Program-made: the position numbers and the translations under genes
In this document: in pieces, positions 24,913 through 36,741 of the stretch
Layout of the letters: the number at the start of each line of letters is the position of its first letter
How positions within the stretch are numbered: position 1 is the stretch's first letter
The notes under the pieces: generated by a model
Seen by the model: the letters and a program-made list of their open reading frames with translations, nothing else
Databases searched by the model: none
What the model was told of the DNA's origin: nothing
From: Artemisia argyi
Taxonomy: Eukaryota; Streptophyta; Magnoliopsida; Asterales; Asteraceae
Assembly: GCA_030686995.1 (NCBI GenBank)
Contig: CM060691.1
Coordinates: forward strand, 95,374,743 to 95,438,742
Reading direction: 5' to 3'
Length of the DNA stretch: 64,000 nt

Positions 24913-27900
24913 TGATTGGCTCCAAACGGTCAACCTAAACTGACCAGGTGATGGTCAACAAGGTCAAACAGCCTAGAGTCAATGCTCCGTGGAAATATAG
25001 TGTTTCTCCGGGTCGTTATGTCCTGACAAGGTGTGATGGTTATAAAACGGGTTTGTGATCGGGTGAATCTGGACGGGAAAGGGGTTATGAATGATTTGAG
25101 CTAAGGAATCTACAAGGAAATAGCTTAAATAAGCTATTTGAATAAGACAGGAAAGTTGGAAAAACCAGAAACGTTTAAAACCTAAAAACGCGTACGTTCA
25201 CGTTTAAAATAACGTAAGCGTACAAAATAAAACGTGAAAACTGAAATCTGAAAACCCCCAAGGGGTGAAAATGACTTTTTTACAAACTAAATGATAAAAG
25301 AAAATTTTTAGAAAAAGAAAATAAATTTTTACACTAATTAATTATTTATTTTTAATTAAATACTAATTAATACTTATTATTAATATTTAAAACACTTAAA
25401 TACAATATAATATTAATTAAATACTAGAAAAGTGAAAATAAAATTTCTAAAATTATAAAATAACTAAAAATAAGTTTTAAAATTAAAAATAAGTATTTTT
25501 GTCTTTTTGTGATTTTTCTATTAATTAATTATTAATTACCTAATTAAACTATTTTAAATTAAGAAAAATAGAAAATGAACAGTAGAAATTATGAAAAAAT
25601 TCTGAAAATTATTTTACATTATATAAAAGCTAGAAAAAATATAAAAACTAGGTTTTACTTAATAAAAACTAATTATGATATTTAAAACAAATTATTAATT
25701 AATTATTAATAAAACTAAGATTAATTCTAATAAATACTAAATGACAAAATAAAAATCTGAGAAAATTATTAAAATTACTTTAACTTAAAAGGAAATTAAT
25801 AAAAATATAAAAACACCAAGTACTTAATAAAAATCTAAAAATGAAAAATAAAATTTAAATTACATTAAATAGAAACTATCACTTAAAATTAAATTGATTT
25901 TTCTTGATTTTTCTTTTACAAATCTATTTTACACCTAAAAACAACAAACTTTTGTAAAAACAACTTTTTTATAGATTGAAAATAAGCACTATGGAACACA
26001 ATAAGCCAAACAGTTGACTTTTGTTGACTGAAGCTAGAAAATAGCTTAAACCAGCTTGTGTGGGGTCCACTAGGGATGATTCAGATCCAAATAACTTATG
26101 TGAACATGTAGAAGCTAGAGTAGACCAAATAAGCTCATAAGATAAGCTATTAAGTCAGAATAAGCAATCCCATAAACCAACGACTACTCAGAAATGGGAC
26201 AAACAAAGTGACCTGATTCAGGTGGGGTCCACAGGTCTAGGGGTCAAACTTTTGGTCAATAACTAAAGCCTACCAGGGGGTTGAAAGGAACAAATATGGG
26301 GCCATGGGACCCACTGAGGTGGTCAGAAACCACCACCAAAGTGGTGGTGGTAGGGTGGTATGCTGTTGATGCAGGGGACAACCTCCCCCTGCAAGTAACT
26401 TTGAAGGGCTGTGGACCCTACAAGTAAAATCACAAAAATCAAGTAAAGCCAGTAACTCAAAGATGAACTGGTAGACTATGATTAGGAATCAATTTCAAGC
26501 CTAGAAACCTTATACAAAATTCAAAACAATTTCCTCAATATTTGGAAAAACTGAGATAGGTGCATTTTGACTTTCCATGAAATCTACTTATGTTGACTTA
26601 TTTGAAATTCTAAGAGCCCTAATCAACTGAACATGTTAAAATAAGCTGAGATGAGTTCAAAATAAGCTGATGTGACTGCTTATACAACTAAATCACACAA
26701 TGTGCATCAAAAATCTTTAACAGTGAACAGTTGAGTACCATTTTACCAAGAGTTTGACTTTTATGCTAAAGACTACTAGTTTTTATGACTTAACCATTCT
26801 AATATAACCTAATGTGAGATGTCTTAAGCAAAAATTACCACTAAAACATGCTGGAGCACAGTTAACTCATGAAATCCAAACACCCCTTGAAATGAACTGT
26901 TTCTACTAATTTAAGAGTGAAAGTTGAATTAAACTTATGCTGCTGATACAAATGTACTCTATAAGCTTTAAACAACTTCTTAGGTTAGACTTATGCAAAG
27001 AGAAACAGATAAAAGGCTAAATTATACTACTGAATGCAATTTGACAAGTTAAACACAAACTAGCACATCTATGAGATTCTATAAACAAGAAACTATTGCT
27101 AAGCAAAAATCAAACTAAACAATCACTAAATAAGCTCAGAGTACTGAATAGTAATGAGGATAAGCAATAACTAGCTATGCTACAGTAGAAATAAAAAAGT
27201 TGAGAGTTTGCTTACAAATGGGTTCTGTGAGCTCAAGACCAAGAACCAACCACTAAAACTTTTCCTATTGTCTCCCAAGAGACACTAAACCAGGTTCTAA
27301 AGCATTCTTTCTTCTTATGTCGTTTTTTTTTTCTTTTTCTTTTTATCTTTTTATTTTGAGTTTTTCTTTGGATTTTTGATTTAAACTTTGCTTAGGTATT
27401 TTCTGAGCTTGAAAAAGCTTTTCCTTTACCTAAATAAACTTAATAGAGATTGGAAGTAACACTTTAACACAATTTAAATGACATTGAGAAATTTACTTAA
27501 AAAGAAATGGCAACTTGAATTAAAACTAAGAGACTTGTAATTAATTCTGAATGACTATTTAATGATACATTTGAGAATTCAACTGAAGATAAAGATTACA
27601 TTGGAAAACATGGTTACAACTAATTTTACATAACTAAAAATACTCTACAACTAATAATTAACTAACTGCCAGCTCTCTGCTCCTCTTTTCATCTTTATAT
27701 TGATCAATTAGGGTTTTGTGAGACCCACTATGCATTTCCCATCAATCATCTTGACCCTTGGATGATGAAATTTGATCCCAGCCGTTCCTTCCTTTTTGGC
27801 GCCAAATTGGAATTTGGATTCTTTCTTTGATAACTTGTGCCAGGGAAGATAGTTTGGAGTTTAGTGTTTGGAGGATTAGCCAAGGGGGAGTTTGGAGTGT

Positions 27901-28797
27901 TGCAGAGGAGAGGGGTTGGGTTTGTGATGATGGTGTTTGTAGTAGGCCTAGGGAGGTAGGGGTGATGTGGAGTCAAAGGGTCAAGGGGTCAAGGGGGTGT
28001 TGACTGGCTTATTATAAAAACGGGGAGTGGGTTGTTTGGGATTGGGCTGTGGTGAGGGGTAATGGGCTTGGGTGAGATGGGCTAGAGGTGTTAGTGTTTG
28101 GGTTTGTGTTTGGTTTTGGGTATTTAAGATAGGGTCCGGTTGGTTTTGTATATTAGAAAACATAAGGACCAAGTTTGTAATTTTGCAAAAGTGAGGGACT
28201 TGTTATGTAATTTTCCCAAAATATTTCAAGGACCATAATTGCCACCTTTTATTTACCCAAGGACCATAATTGATGATTTTCCAAAATAAAACACCCGGGG
28301 ACCAAATTTGTAAATTTCCAAACCTCGGGGACTAAAATTGCTATTTCACCAATCTTTCATTCCAAGGACTATTTTTGACACATTTTGATTTTCCAAGGAC
28401 AAAAATGATTTTCCTTTCAAAAATATCCCACCAGGGACCAAATCTGCCAAAATCTGAAACTCCAGGGACCAAACTGTAAATTCTCAAAACTTTTCTAATT
28501 TTTTTTTCACCAAAGGACAAAATATGACAACTTATGATTGTAAAAGGACCTTTGGTGATAATTTTCCATATTTTGAATGACCAAGGACTAATTTTGTAAT
28601 TTTATAAAAGTTGGGGGACTGAAACTGCCAATTTTGCAAACTTTGTACGTTTTTCATTTGTTTTTGCTCATTTTGAATCTAAAACATATAAAACACAATT
28701 TTGAAATATTTTTGGTATTTTGATGCATTTCTGAGTGTTTTTGTATGTTTTGCAGTTCAGATTTGACCAAAAATGATGAGTGTTTGAGCACTCATCA
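24913..28797 (-). mobile_element. Complete Athila-like solo LTR inside copia element A
   Basis: 3885 bp from TGATTGGCTCC to GCACTCATCA with TG..CA termini and ATGAC on both sides. The body is a reverse-oriented relative of the 5' LTR at 10054-13716. About 28150-28650 is the GGGGACCAAAATTTG-type repeat array. A TTTTTGGCGCC site occurs near 27795 but is not a PBS. No internal gypsy sequence remains, which fits recombination between the two LTRs of a once complete insertion. Confidence 0.9.
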
Positions 28798-28802
28798 ATG
28801 AC
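28798..28802. repeat. Target-site duplication ATGAC, right copy
   Basis: Partner of 24908-24912, immediately following the CTCATCA terminus. Confidence 0.9.
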
Positions 28803-30007
28803 TCTTCTTCACCCATAAAGCTCCAATCAAAACCCAGCCCATCAATAGCTACCATAGCTTTTGTTTCAGTGATGTCCACTTCCTTGATTTTGTTCTCATT
28901 GTTTCCCCTGTTCTTGTTCTCAAAACCTCTTCCCTTTTCACCCTGCTTCTTTGGTCTCCTACAATCTCTTGAGTAGTGACCCTTCATGTGGCAGTTGTAG
29001 CACTCCACTTTAGACTTGTCATACCCAGCAGGTTCATTGCCATTGATGACAATCTTCTTTCCAGTCCTCATCAAATATTTCTTAGCTCTCATGCTAAATA
29101 GTGAGAGCTGCCACTTTATGTCCATTTCTTCAAGATCATCATCACTGATCTCTTGAAGATCTTCAAAGATCAATATGGAACCATTGTGTTGTGATGTTAG
29201 GAAAGCACAACCAATTGTTTCATCTAAAATGGTTTTGGTACTGCTAGAAGTACTGGCAGTACCAAAATTTATGTTGGCGGTACCTTCTTCTCTACCATCT
29301 TTTTCTTCATCAACTTTCTTGGAAGTACCATGGGATGACACAAATGCCATATTTCCTGAGCTTGAACTAGTAGACTTCTTTAGTTCATGCTCTACTATTT
29401 TAAAGTTGCTGTAAAGATCATTGAGACTCATGGAATCAATATCTGGTTTGTTTTTCCAGACAATGACATGCATGGCCCATTCAGAGGGTAGACTTCTAAG
29501 AAATTTGGAGTTTAAGTCTTCTTGAGATATTATCACCTCATGAATGGCTAACTGACTAGAAAGCTTTTGTAGTCTATTGAACATGTTGTCCAAAGACTCA
29601 TTTGTTGTGGCTGAAAAGTTTTCAAACTGTTGTTTTAAAAGTGTTTTCTGAGTTTTCTTGGTGGCATCATTACCACCAAATCTAGCCACAATAGCTTGAA
29701 AAAGGGTTTTAGCACATTTGTACTTGTTAAAGATTAAGAGCTGGTCATTTGGAATAGACATGAGAAGCATACTCCTGGCTTTAAGATCATTTCTCTTTTG
29801 GATTCTTTCTTCTGCGGTTGTTGGGTTTACTTGCACAGTTGTGACAAGTGCATCATTTACTGTGGAGGTGGTGGTTATTGGTTTGAAAGAGTTTCCTTCT
29901 TCAATAATCTCCCAAAGTGCATAGTCTTGCACTTGAAAGTATTGCTCAACCCTCAATCTCCACATCTCAAACTCATTTTGTTTGAGTAATGGAAGTTTTG
30001 CAGCCAC
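28803..30007 (-). pseudogene. Copia element A: gag
   Basis: About 400 codons. The N-terminal copia gag fold (NEFEMWRLRVEQYFQVQDYALW, about residues 10-35) is followed by the UBN2-type region (AEERIQKRNDLKARSM, NRLQKLSSQLAIHEV, FLRSLPSEWAMHVIVWKNKPD) and a CCHC zinc knuckle CYNCHMKGHYSRDC (about residues 337-350) with a basic tail. It ends at the solo-LTR target site; residues read past 28803 come from the LTR. The frame has no ATG between an upstream TAA near 30048 and the AAACTTCC region, so the true start appears mutated or lies in the leader. Confidence 0.8.
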
Positions 30008-30071
30008 ATTGGTTTGAATGTGCTCAACATCTATTTTTGCTTTGTTCTTTTATGTCGCAAATATCAGCCTC

Positions 30072-30083
30072 GCTCTGATACCA
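30072..30083 (-). other. tRNA-iMet primer binding site of copia element A
   Basis: On the minus strand TGGTATCAGAGC, the standard complement of initiator tRNA-Met used by plant Ty1/copia elements, two bases inside the LTR terminus at 30086. Confidence 0.9.
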
Positions 30084-30085
30084 CT

Positions 30086-30837
30086 TGTGGAAGGATTCTT
30101 TGTGTAAACACTTGGGATGTTAATCTTAATGATGTGTTTGGGATATTTATGAATGAATGTGATTTAGCACGCGGAATTTACTAAAACACACTAAAGGAAC
30201 AAAGGTGGTGAATAAGTAAACGTAAATAAGTTTAGAGTGATGAACAAAACATGAATAACACAAAACGATTCAATACTATTGATGAAATAATACGGGTGAT
30301 CTAAACTATCACCAGGATTACAAGTGTAACATTGAATCTTTGATACGTGAAAAAGGATTCTAAAGGTGGAAGTTTTGCATGTAGTGATTGATCTAGTTGT
30401 CAAGTATGCTTACTTGTTGTGCATGTGATCTATCAAAAACTATATCTAAAAAGGTGACTTAAGGGTTCCTTTTATAGCATAAGGAGCCCTTATTACAAGT
30501 TGTCAAGTTGTCTAATATAATATATTAGAGACTTATCTTATCCTAATATTACATCTTTCAAGGTAAAACACTCCATTGTATCTACTGAGACTTCTGTACT
30601 ACTTCTACTTAACGTATAACTTTGTACAAAGACTAATAATACAACTAAATATCTCTAAATAAAATATAACAACTTGTCGTTAATACTGGCAGGACCTTCT
30701 TTAACTAGCAGTACCTTCTTACCCAGAAGGTACTATTAGTGTATCTTCATCATCAACAAAACTGAAGAGGCAGGCTTAACTATCATCTAGCAGGCTCTTC
30801 TGGCAGACTCTTTAACTTGTGCATTTTATTCCCAACA
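30086..30837 (-). mobile_element. 5' LTR of copia element A
   Basis: 752 bp. On the minus strand it runs from TGTTGGGAATAAAATGCAC to GAATCCTTCCACA, with TG..CA termini. AGTGT (30838-30842) is the candidate right target duplication. The left partner was lost with the 3' half of the element. Confidence 0.85.
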
Positions 30838-30842
30838 AGTGT

Positions 30843-31672
30843 TAAGTTGTGACAAGTCAAGTTGCAATATATCCAATTGAGATTAGTCAAGTCGTAAGGA
30901 TTAACTCACAACGTCAGATCACAATTAGATCAATTAAAACGACTAAGGTTACAACAATTCATGAATTGCAAAATGATTACCCAATCACATGAATCTCATC
31001 ACTTAGTAAATTGCCAAATAATTTGAGAAAGTCGCAACAATATGCACAAATCGTAGTAGGAGTTAAACGCAAGGTGAGCAAATCGCAGTGGAAGATAGCT
31101 GCAAGGTAGGTAACCACAGAGAAAGGTAATCACAAGGTGAGTTAACAGCAGAGTACACAAACCACAAGATAGGTTACACTCAAGTCACTAACCACAGCAA
31201 GTAGCAAACCGCAGAAACTAAAACGCAAACAACTAAACCACAGAAGCTAAACGCAATCAGCTAACCACAGATACTAACCTTAGACCACTTAACCGCAGGA
31301 ACTAATCACAGTCTACAATAGTCCAAATCTGTCACTATCCTTGATTTGTCCTTTAACTCAGAATAGTAATCACATTATACTAACCACAGAATTTTGGAGC
31401 AAACCGCAACTAAGCAATGAAATAGTAGAGGTAACCACAACAAGGAAATACGACCCAAACACACTCCAATCTTCAAGAATACGTGTGAAATGACAAAACC
31501 AACTAAGAGATAATGTAACCCTAACACAAATGATCATAGAAGTACACCTCTAACATGTCAACTAACACTAGATAGATCAAACTAAGATATTTTCAAGAAA
31601 ACTCTTCTAACTCACAAAAACTACACACAACCACACCAAATCCGATTCTACAAGGCCCTAAGATGAAACCTT
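30843..31672 (-). repeat. Leader of copia element B with a degenerate AACCACAGNAACTAA array
   Basis: Internal sequence just downstream (minus sense) of the element B PBS. Between about 31040 and 31440 a 15-25-bp word of the type AACCACAG(A)AACTAAACGCA is repeated many times with changes. No coding frame. Element A inserted at its left edge. Confidence 0.6.
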
Positions 31673-31686
31673 GGCTCTTGATACCA
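31673..31686 (-). other. Primer binding site of copia element B
   Basis: Minus-strand TGGTATCAAGAGCC, initiator-tRNA-Met-like with one extra base relative to element A, two bases from the LTR terminus at 31689. Confidence 0.75.
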
Positions 31687-31688
31687 AT

Positions 31689-32072
31689 TGTAGGATCATC
31701 ACTAAGTCACAAACATGAAGTGCATGGTGGTTATGTGTAGCGTATGAATTAAAGGAGGAAGGAAAAGAGAGAAAAGTTGGAACCTTGAGATAAAGAGAGA
31801 AAAATGAAAAGATTAGATTGAAACTATGAGAAGGTCCAACCCTCTCCACATGTGGAGAGGGGTATTTATAGTCCTAACAAAGAAAATGATAAAACTCCCA
31901 CACCCGGGCCGTGGATCAGGCAAACAGTGGGTAAAGACCCGTCCTTCTTCCATGATGTTACTTAGACTAAACTAATATCTAACTAACTAATAAACTAACT
32001 ACGAGCTAACTTAAATGCTATTACATCAGTTAGGTGACCAAGTCTTCTATAGGAATAATTGTATTCCTAACA
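31689..32072 (-). mobile_element. 5' LTR of copia element B
   Basis: 384 bp, on the minus strand TGTTAGGAATACAATTATTCC to ..GATGATCCTACA. A TATA box CTATAAATA lies at about 31862-31872, just upstream of CCCCTCTCC. It directly abuts the 3' region of element D at 32073 without that element's own 3' LTR. Confidence 0.75.
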
Positions 32073-34559
32073 ATTGATGAGTACCTGCATAAAACAGTTA
32101 GCAATAAAATATCCGGTACTTACAGGTTCGGAATTAGATATCATCAACAGCATAGTGTGAAGACTCCTTCTAACCCTTACCAAGGCTGTTCCCATTTCGG
32201 ATACTCCTGAGAGAGCTTACGAGACCTACTAAGTAGATCAACGAATGGGTAAGTGTTGGTCCCTTTTACTTGGTTAACAGTAACTAAAAAACTAAAGTAA
32301 CCAAGTTATATGACTTTTAACAAAGATGTATAAATGATTAACAATAAAGCAACGTAAACATAAGAGACAATATTTTTCAACGTTTAATTCTTTATTAGAA
32401 GTTAATCAAAAAGAATCGTACCCAAGTGTTTGCGGAATAACACTTGGGATTGAAAACGACAAGTGTGGTATTGACTCCTCACTAAACTCAAACTATGTTG
32501 AGTGACAACTTTCAGGACCCACTGAGCTATCTCAAGGGTTGTGTTGTTCTTTGGAGGAGTAAAAGTGGTTTGTGAATGCTTTGCATTAATTGCACAAACT
32601 TGTCAACTTTTACTCCTATCTTATGCTACCTATTTATACACAAATGTGAACAACCCTATTATACAATGGACCTAAGTGTTCCTCAATAAAATCTTGATAG
32701 ATTTTATTCTCTGGCAAGGGAAACTTCTTTGGGTTAAGTCCAAAAAGCACTTTCTGATGACAGCCTGGTTTTAACCATTTGAGTAAAGTTTGACCTTAAA
32801 GTGATAAAGCACTTTAGTGAAACAGATCAAACTTTCCCGCCCAGTCCGGCCAAAACTTCAGTCTTCTAGTCATCAGTCTTCAGTACCATGAAGTTGTTGA
32901 GGAGTCTTGGGGTTCAGTGAGTTATTGTCATCCTCACTGAACCCATCACCTTCTTCTTGGCTTAGATCACACTTCACTGAGTTCCGCCTCACTGAATGGA
33001 GAACCTTTCTTCTTAGGCTCGGTCTAAGCATCCTGAAGATGACTCACTGAGTTACTGTTCACTCAGTGACTTGTTTACACTTAGGTTATTTTACGTTCAA
33101 ATCCTTGTTAGAAGAAGATTTGGGAATTCAGTGACCCAACGCTAAGTCACTGGAGATCACCCCACGACTGTAGACCGTTTGAGACATAGTAACCATCATG
33201 ATAGATAAGGCAAGATCCGTAGATCTCATAAAGACTTTTAGAACTTGTGTCCTTTTTGGCGAACACAAGTGTATTCATAGGAAGTGTATCCTAAGAGATC
33301 TTTTAATGAATCTCATGGCTCTAGACTCGATAAGTGCATAATTTGGTTTCCTATGCGGAGACTAGGAAGAGGTCTCCTGCTTCAATATCAACCATCTCTA
33401 AGAGATAAGTTGATAGATTACATCGGTTCCCCGTGAGAATGAAACAAGCTTTTTTAAGAGAACTTGAGTGGCTCGAAGGTTAAGTGCAGTGCGTCACTGG
33501 GTCCATGACGTCTTTATCTTCAATACCGGTGTCACCTTGGTAACAACCAGTAGCATATAAATTGAACCCGGTTTCTGCCCTAAGGTTGAACATTTAGAGG
33601 GTTATTTCTTTTCACCTTTTTTCATAGCTTTTCTTTTTAATTCTTCAACCCCTTCTTTCTCCTTTCATTCTTTTCTCCTTTTTTCAAATCATACCTAAGG
33701 ACTTCTAATTCTAATCTATTGGAATTGTCCTTGGGTAGATCCCTCCGGCTCTGGCGGATCATAGGACGGTTTTTCCTAATCTTAGTCACCTTATAACTTC
33801 ATGACTATCCTATTGTTACCATCAAACCATTTGTGAAAATCTCTCAAAGTGTTTATGATAATAAAACATAGTTTGTTAACACTTCAAGAGTTTTGCATTT
33901 CATGAAGGACTCCCCCTTCACATGTGCTCATGGATTGTTAAGAAATTTGCACATGCGTGAGGGGTTTGCACTTTTTGAATTGATCCAATTTCAGTAAACA
34001 TGACCGATTCGAGACACGCTTACATCACTAGTTAGACTAGCTTGAAATTATTACCCGTCCTGGTCAAGTCTAAAGAAAGTCTCTCGAAACGGTACATTTC
34101 TACTAAGACAAATCCTTTTTGAGACACACTTACGTGGCTAGTTAAAGAGTTCCATTGTCAGCTTTTAGGTGACAACTAGCTCTAGTAACTAACTTGATGT
34201 TATTACCCGTCGAGGATAAGTCTTTTCGATTACTAACTTTTGTTGTTTCATCAATTCTTGGGTCATTTCTGAGTTGAGCTCACACGAGATTCAGCCACAA
34301 TCTTAAACACATTGATCACATTTTAATCACGTCTTCTCCCCCTCAAAAATAGCATATCCATGGTATTTTTTATACCAATTGATTAAAACCTTTTCTTTTT
34401 GGATAGCATATGGGAGAAACGGATGTTTGTAAATTCCGTTTAAGTTTCTTTTAAGCATGATCATTTTGGAACATCATTTTATTACTCCCCCTCAAAAATA
34501 GAACATTTTGAGTAAATTTAAGCTTTTAAGGATTTTAGGGAGTAATATCTTGAGCTACA
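32073..34559 (-). mobile_element. 3' non-coding region of copia element D with three polypurine tracts
   Basis: Collinear with 57098-58740 of element C from CAGTTAGCAATAAAA onward, including CCATGACGTCTTTATCTTCA and CCCTCCGGCTCTGGCGGATC. Three minus-strand polypurine tracts (AAGGGGGAGT, GAGGGGGAGAAG, GAGGGGGAGT) lie near 33910, 34336 and 34485, at the same relative positions as in element C. Multiple such tracts in a long 3' region are a known Sirevirus trait. The terminal part corresponding to 56663-57097 of element C is missing. Confidence 0.65.
32254..33141. mobile_element. Solo LTR inserted in the 3' region of element D
   Basis: The 888-bp segment TGTTGGTCCC ... GACCCAACG is absent from the otherwise collinear sequence in element C (57247-57252). 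It is flanked by GTAAG (32249-32253) and CTAAG (33142-33146), a 5-bp duplication with one change. The ends form a short imperfect inverted repeat TGTTGG/CCAACG. Family not identified. Confidence 0.75.
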
Positions 34560-36080
34560 TCATGAAAAGTTTTGAAAACCTTTTGAAGCATTTTTCAAAA
34601 TTTTGCCTAAAAAATTAAGAAGACTTTGATAAGCTTTTTGGTGAAAAGTCTTCTTTTTAGGATTGCCGCACAGAAATGTACAACAGGGTCCTTTCTTAGA
34701 AAGTTGCGGGTTATACACTGTTATGTGTGCATAAGCCATAATGTTTTTAGGATAAGTGCTTGAAAAATATTTAAAACCTTTGTTTAAACTTAAGCACTTT
34801 CCTTTCTTTGAAGAACGAGTCCTTAGCTGAAATACTAAGAAGTCATGATGTTTTTGGATTAGACAACAACTTTTGGAACCCATTTAAGCACGGCGCCAAC
34901 GGGTTTACCATATTTTGAAATCCATTTGAAAGTTGTGTCAATCCGAGACAAAGAAGTTGAATTCCAACGAGGACTGAAAACCGGTGTTTCATTTTGAAAT
35001 AAAGCTCGTAGAATCAATGGTGATTTAAAACTCTTTTGCTTTTGAAAGTTGTTTGAGAAACCCGATGTCTCTCTTGGAGTATTAAAACTTGAAGAAGAAG
35101 TTTTCCATCTATTGTTGAAACTCGGCGTTTCATTTCAAAAATTCATTTTTGAGATGAATGGAAACCTTCCAGAAATAGGATTTTTCAAAGCATAGCCATT
35201 CTTTTGTTGTAGCGGAAGCCTTTCAGAGTATGAATATTTCAAATGTTTTGAACAGCTTTGCTTTGGTTCCCACACTGGCTTTATGGGAATAAAACGAGAG
35301 TATGGAGTTTGAAAACCTTGATTATTTTCTTTATGAGCACTTGCATTTGAAACCTTGTTAGGAGTAAATGTTTCAGAAAAATTAGGTCTCTTTGAAAACT
35401 TCCTTCCTTTTTGCAAAGAGTAGGTAGTAAACTGATAAACCCTTTTTGAAAATGGATTTGAAGATTCACCTGTGTAAACCTTCTTTGAAACAATTACTTG
35501 TGGTTTAGACTCGTTTGAAACTTGAGATTTTCCTTTTGACCGGTTAAGAAGATCAAATTTTCTTTTAATGCATTGTATGACGTTCTCAAATCATTGTATT
35601 CTTTTTTAAGAGAAAGATGATCTGATGATGACAGTTTTTCTTGCAAAGAAGCATTTTGATTTTCAAGATGTGCAAAATATTTTTCATATTTGTTTGTCTC
35701 GATTGAAAAATCATTTTTGGCATCACCAAAATCCTTGGTTTGTTGTGCAATTGTTTTTTCCAATTCAACAATTTTCTTTTGAAGCACAGATTTTTTTTCT
35801 TTCAAAAAGATGATTTGGTGTGATCGGAGAGTCAGATTTGTTTGAAGTTTGATTCTGAACTCTTGACCGCTTGATTGAATCAAAAAAGTTTTTGTAAGTC
35901 TGTTTCAAATGCTCATTTTCTTTTTGTAATGATGACACAGCATGTTCCAATTCAAGATTTTTTGTATCAAGTTCGTCAAAATCAAACTTGATATTGGTAT
36001 CATCACAATTTTATTCAAAAATCTTTTCTTTTCCTTTAAGCACCGATGTCAAAGAGTTTTCATAAGACATTTTCTCATTC
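34560..36080 (-). pseudogene. Element D: C-terminal gag region, broken
   Basis: Several overlapping minus-strand pieces, e.g. 35494-35883 (Lys/Glu/Leu/Asn-rich, coiled-coil-like, VELEKTIAQQTKD), 35135-35416 (basic, GRKFSKRPNFSETF, FIPIKPVWEPKQ) and 34560-34883. They look like the linker that precedes protease in element C-type polyproteins, but stops and shifts interrupt them and no DSG protease site, integrase or RT follows. Confidence 0.5.
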
Positions 36081-36093
36081 TTCTCTTGCAGTT

Positions 36094-36741
36094 TTAGTTG
36101 GAAAGAGATACTTTGTGCTTCGAGTTTTGCAAGATGTTTCTCAAACTGAGCAGTTCTTCTTTGACATCAGCTGCTTCTTTTGAAAGCTCGGTGATTTTCT
36201 TTTTGAGACAAAGATTTTCAGATTTCAAAGAAGATGTTTGTTCAAAATGCACATTCTCATACTCATGGCTGACAGATGCTGACTTGAACGACTCTATTTG
36301 ATTTGTGAAAAATTCTTTTTGAATGTCCAGAATTAAGCATTTTTCATCAAATTCGTCTTCAAGAGAGTGAACGTACTTTAGATCTTCTCTCATTTCAGTT
36401 ACAAGATGTTTTTCAAAGTACTCAAAACATAAGTTGATATCTTTCACACGAGGTTCAATCTCATCTTTCAAAATCTTTTTGACTTCTAACTTAAGGCGTA
36501 AATCTGATGAAAGATGATTAGAAAAAACGTTGTTTGTGATGTTTTCTTACTTAAACCAAATGACCTTTAACGTTTGCTCAATGTGGTGTTTATGACCACA
36601 AAATCGTTTCCTTGCTTTATTTTGCCATAAATTAGTATCATAAGTAGCAAGTTGAGCTTCTTTGAAAAATCTTTTCACATTTGTGTCTTTTCTTTTGAAA
36701 GGTTCTTTTGGAATATCTGTCAATTGTGTACACCCATACAT
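36094..36741 (-). pseudogene. Element D: gag coiled-coil region, middle piece
   Basis: 36547-36741 continues the larger gag ORF in another frame (MYGCTQLTDIPKEPFKRK, KARKRFCGHKHHIEQTL). 36094-36471 is a 125-codon helical piece (CLKKKITELSKEAADVKEEL). Frameshifts near 36720 and 36500 separate them. No enzyme motif. Confidence 0.5.
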
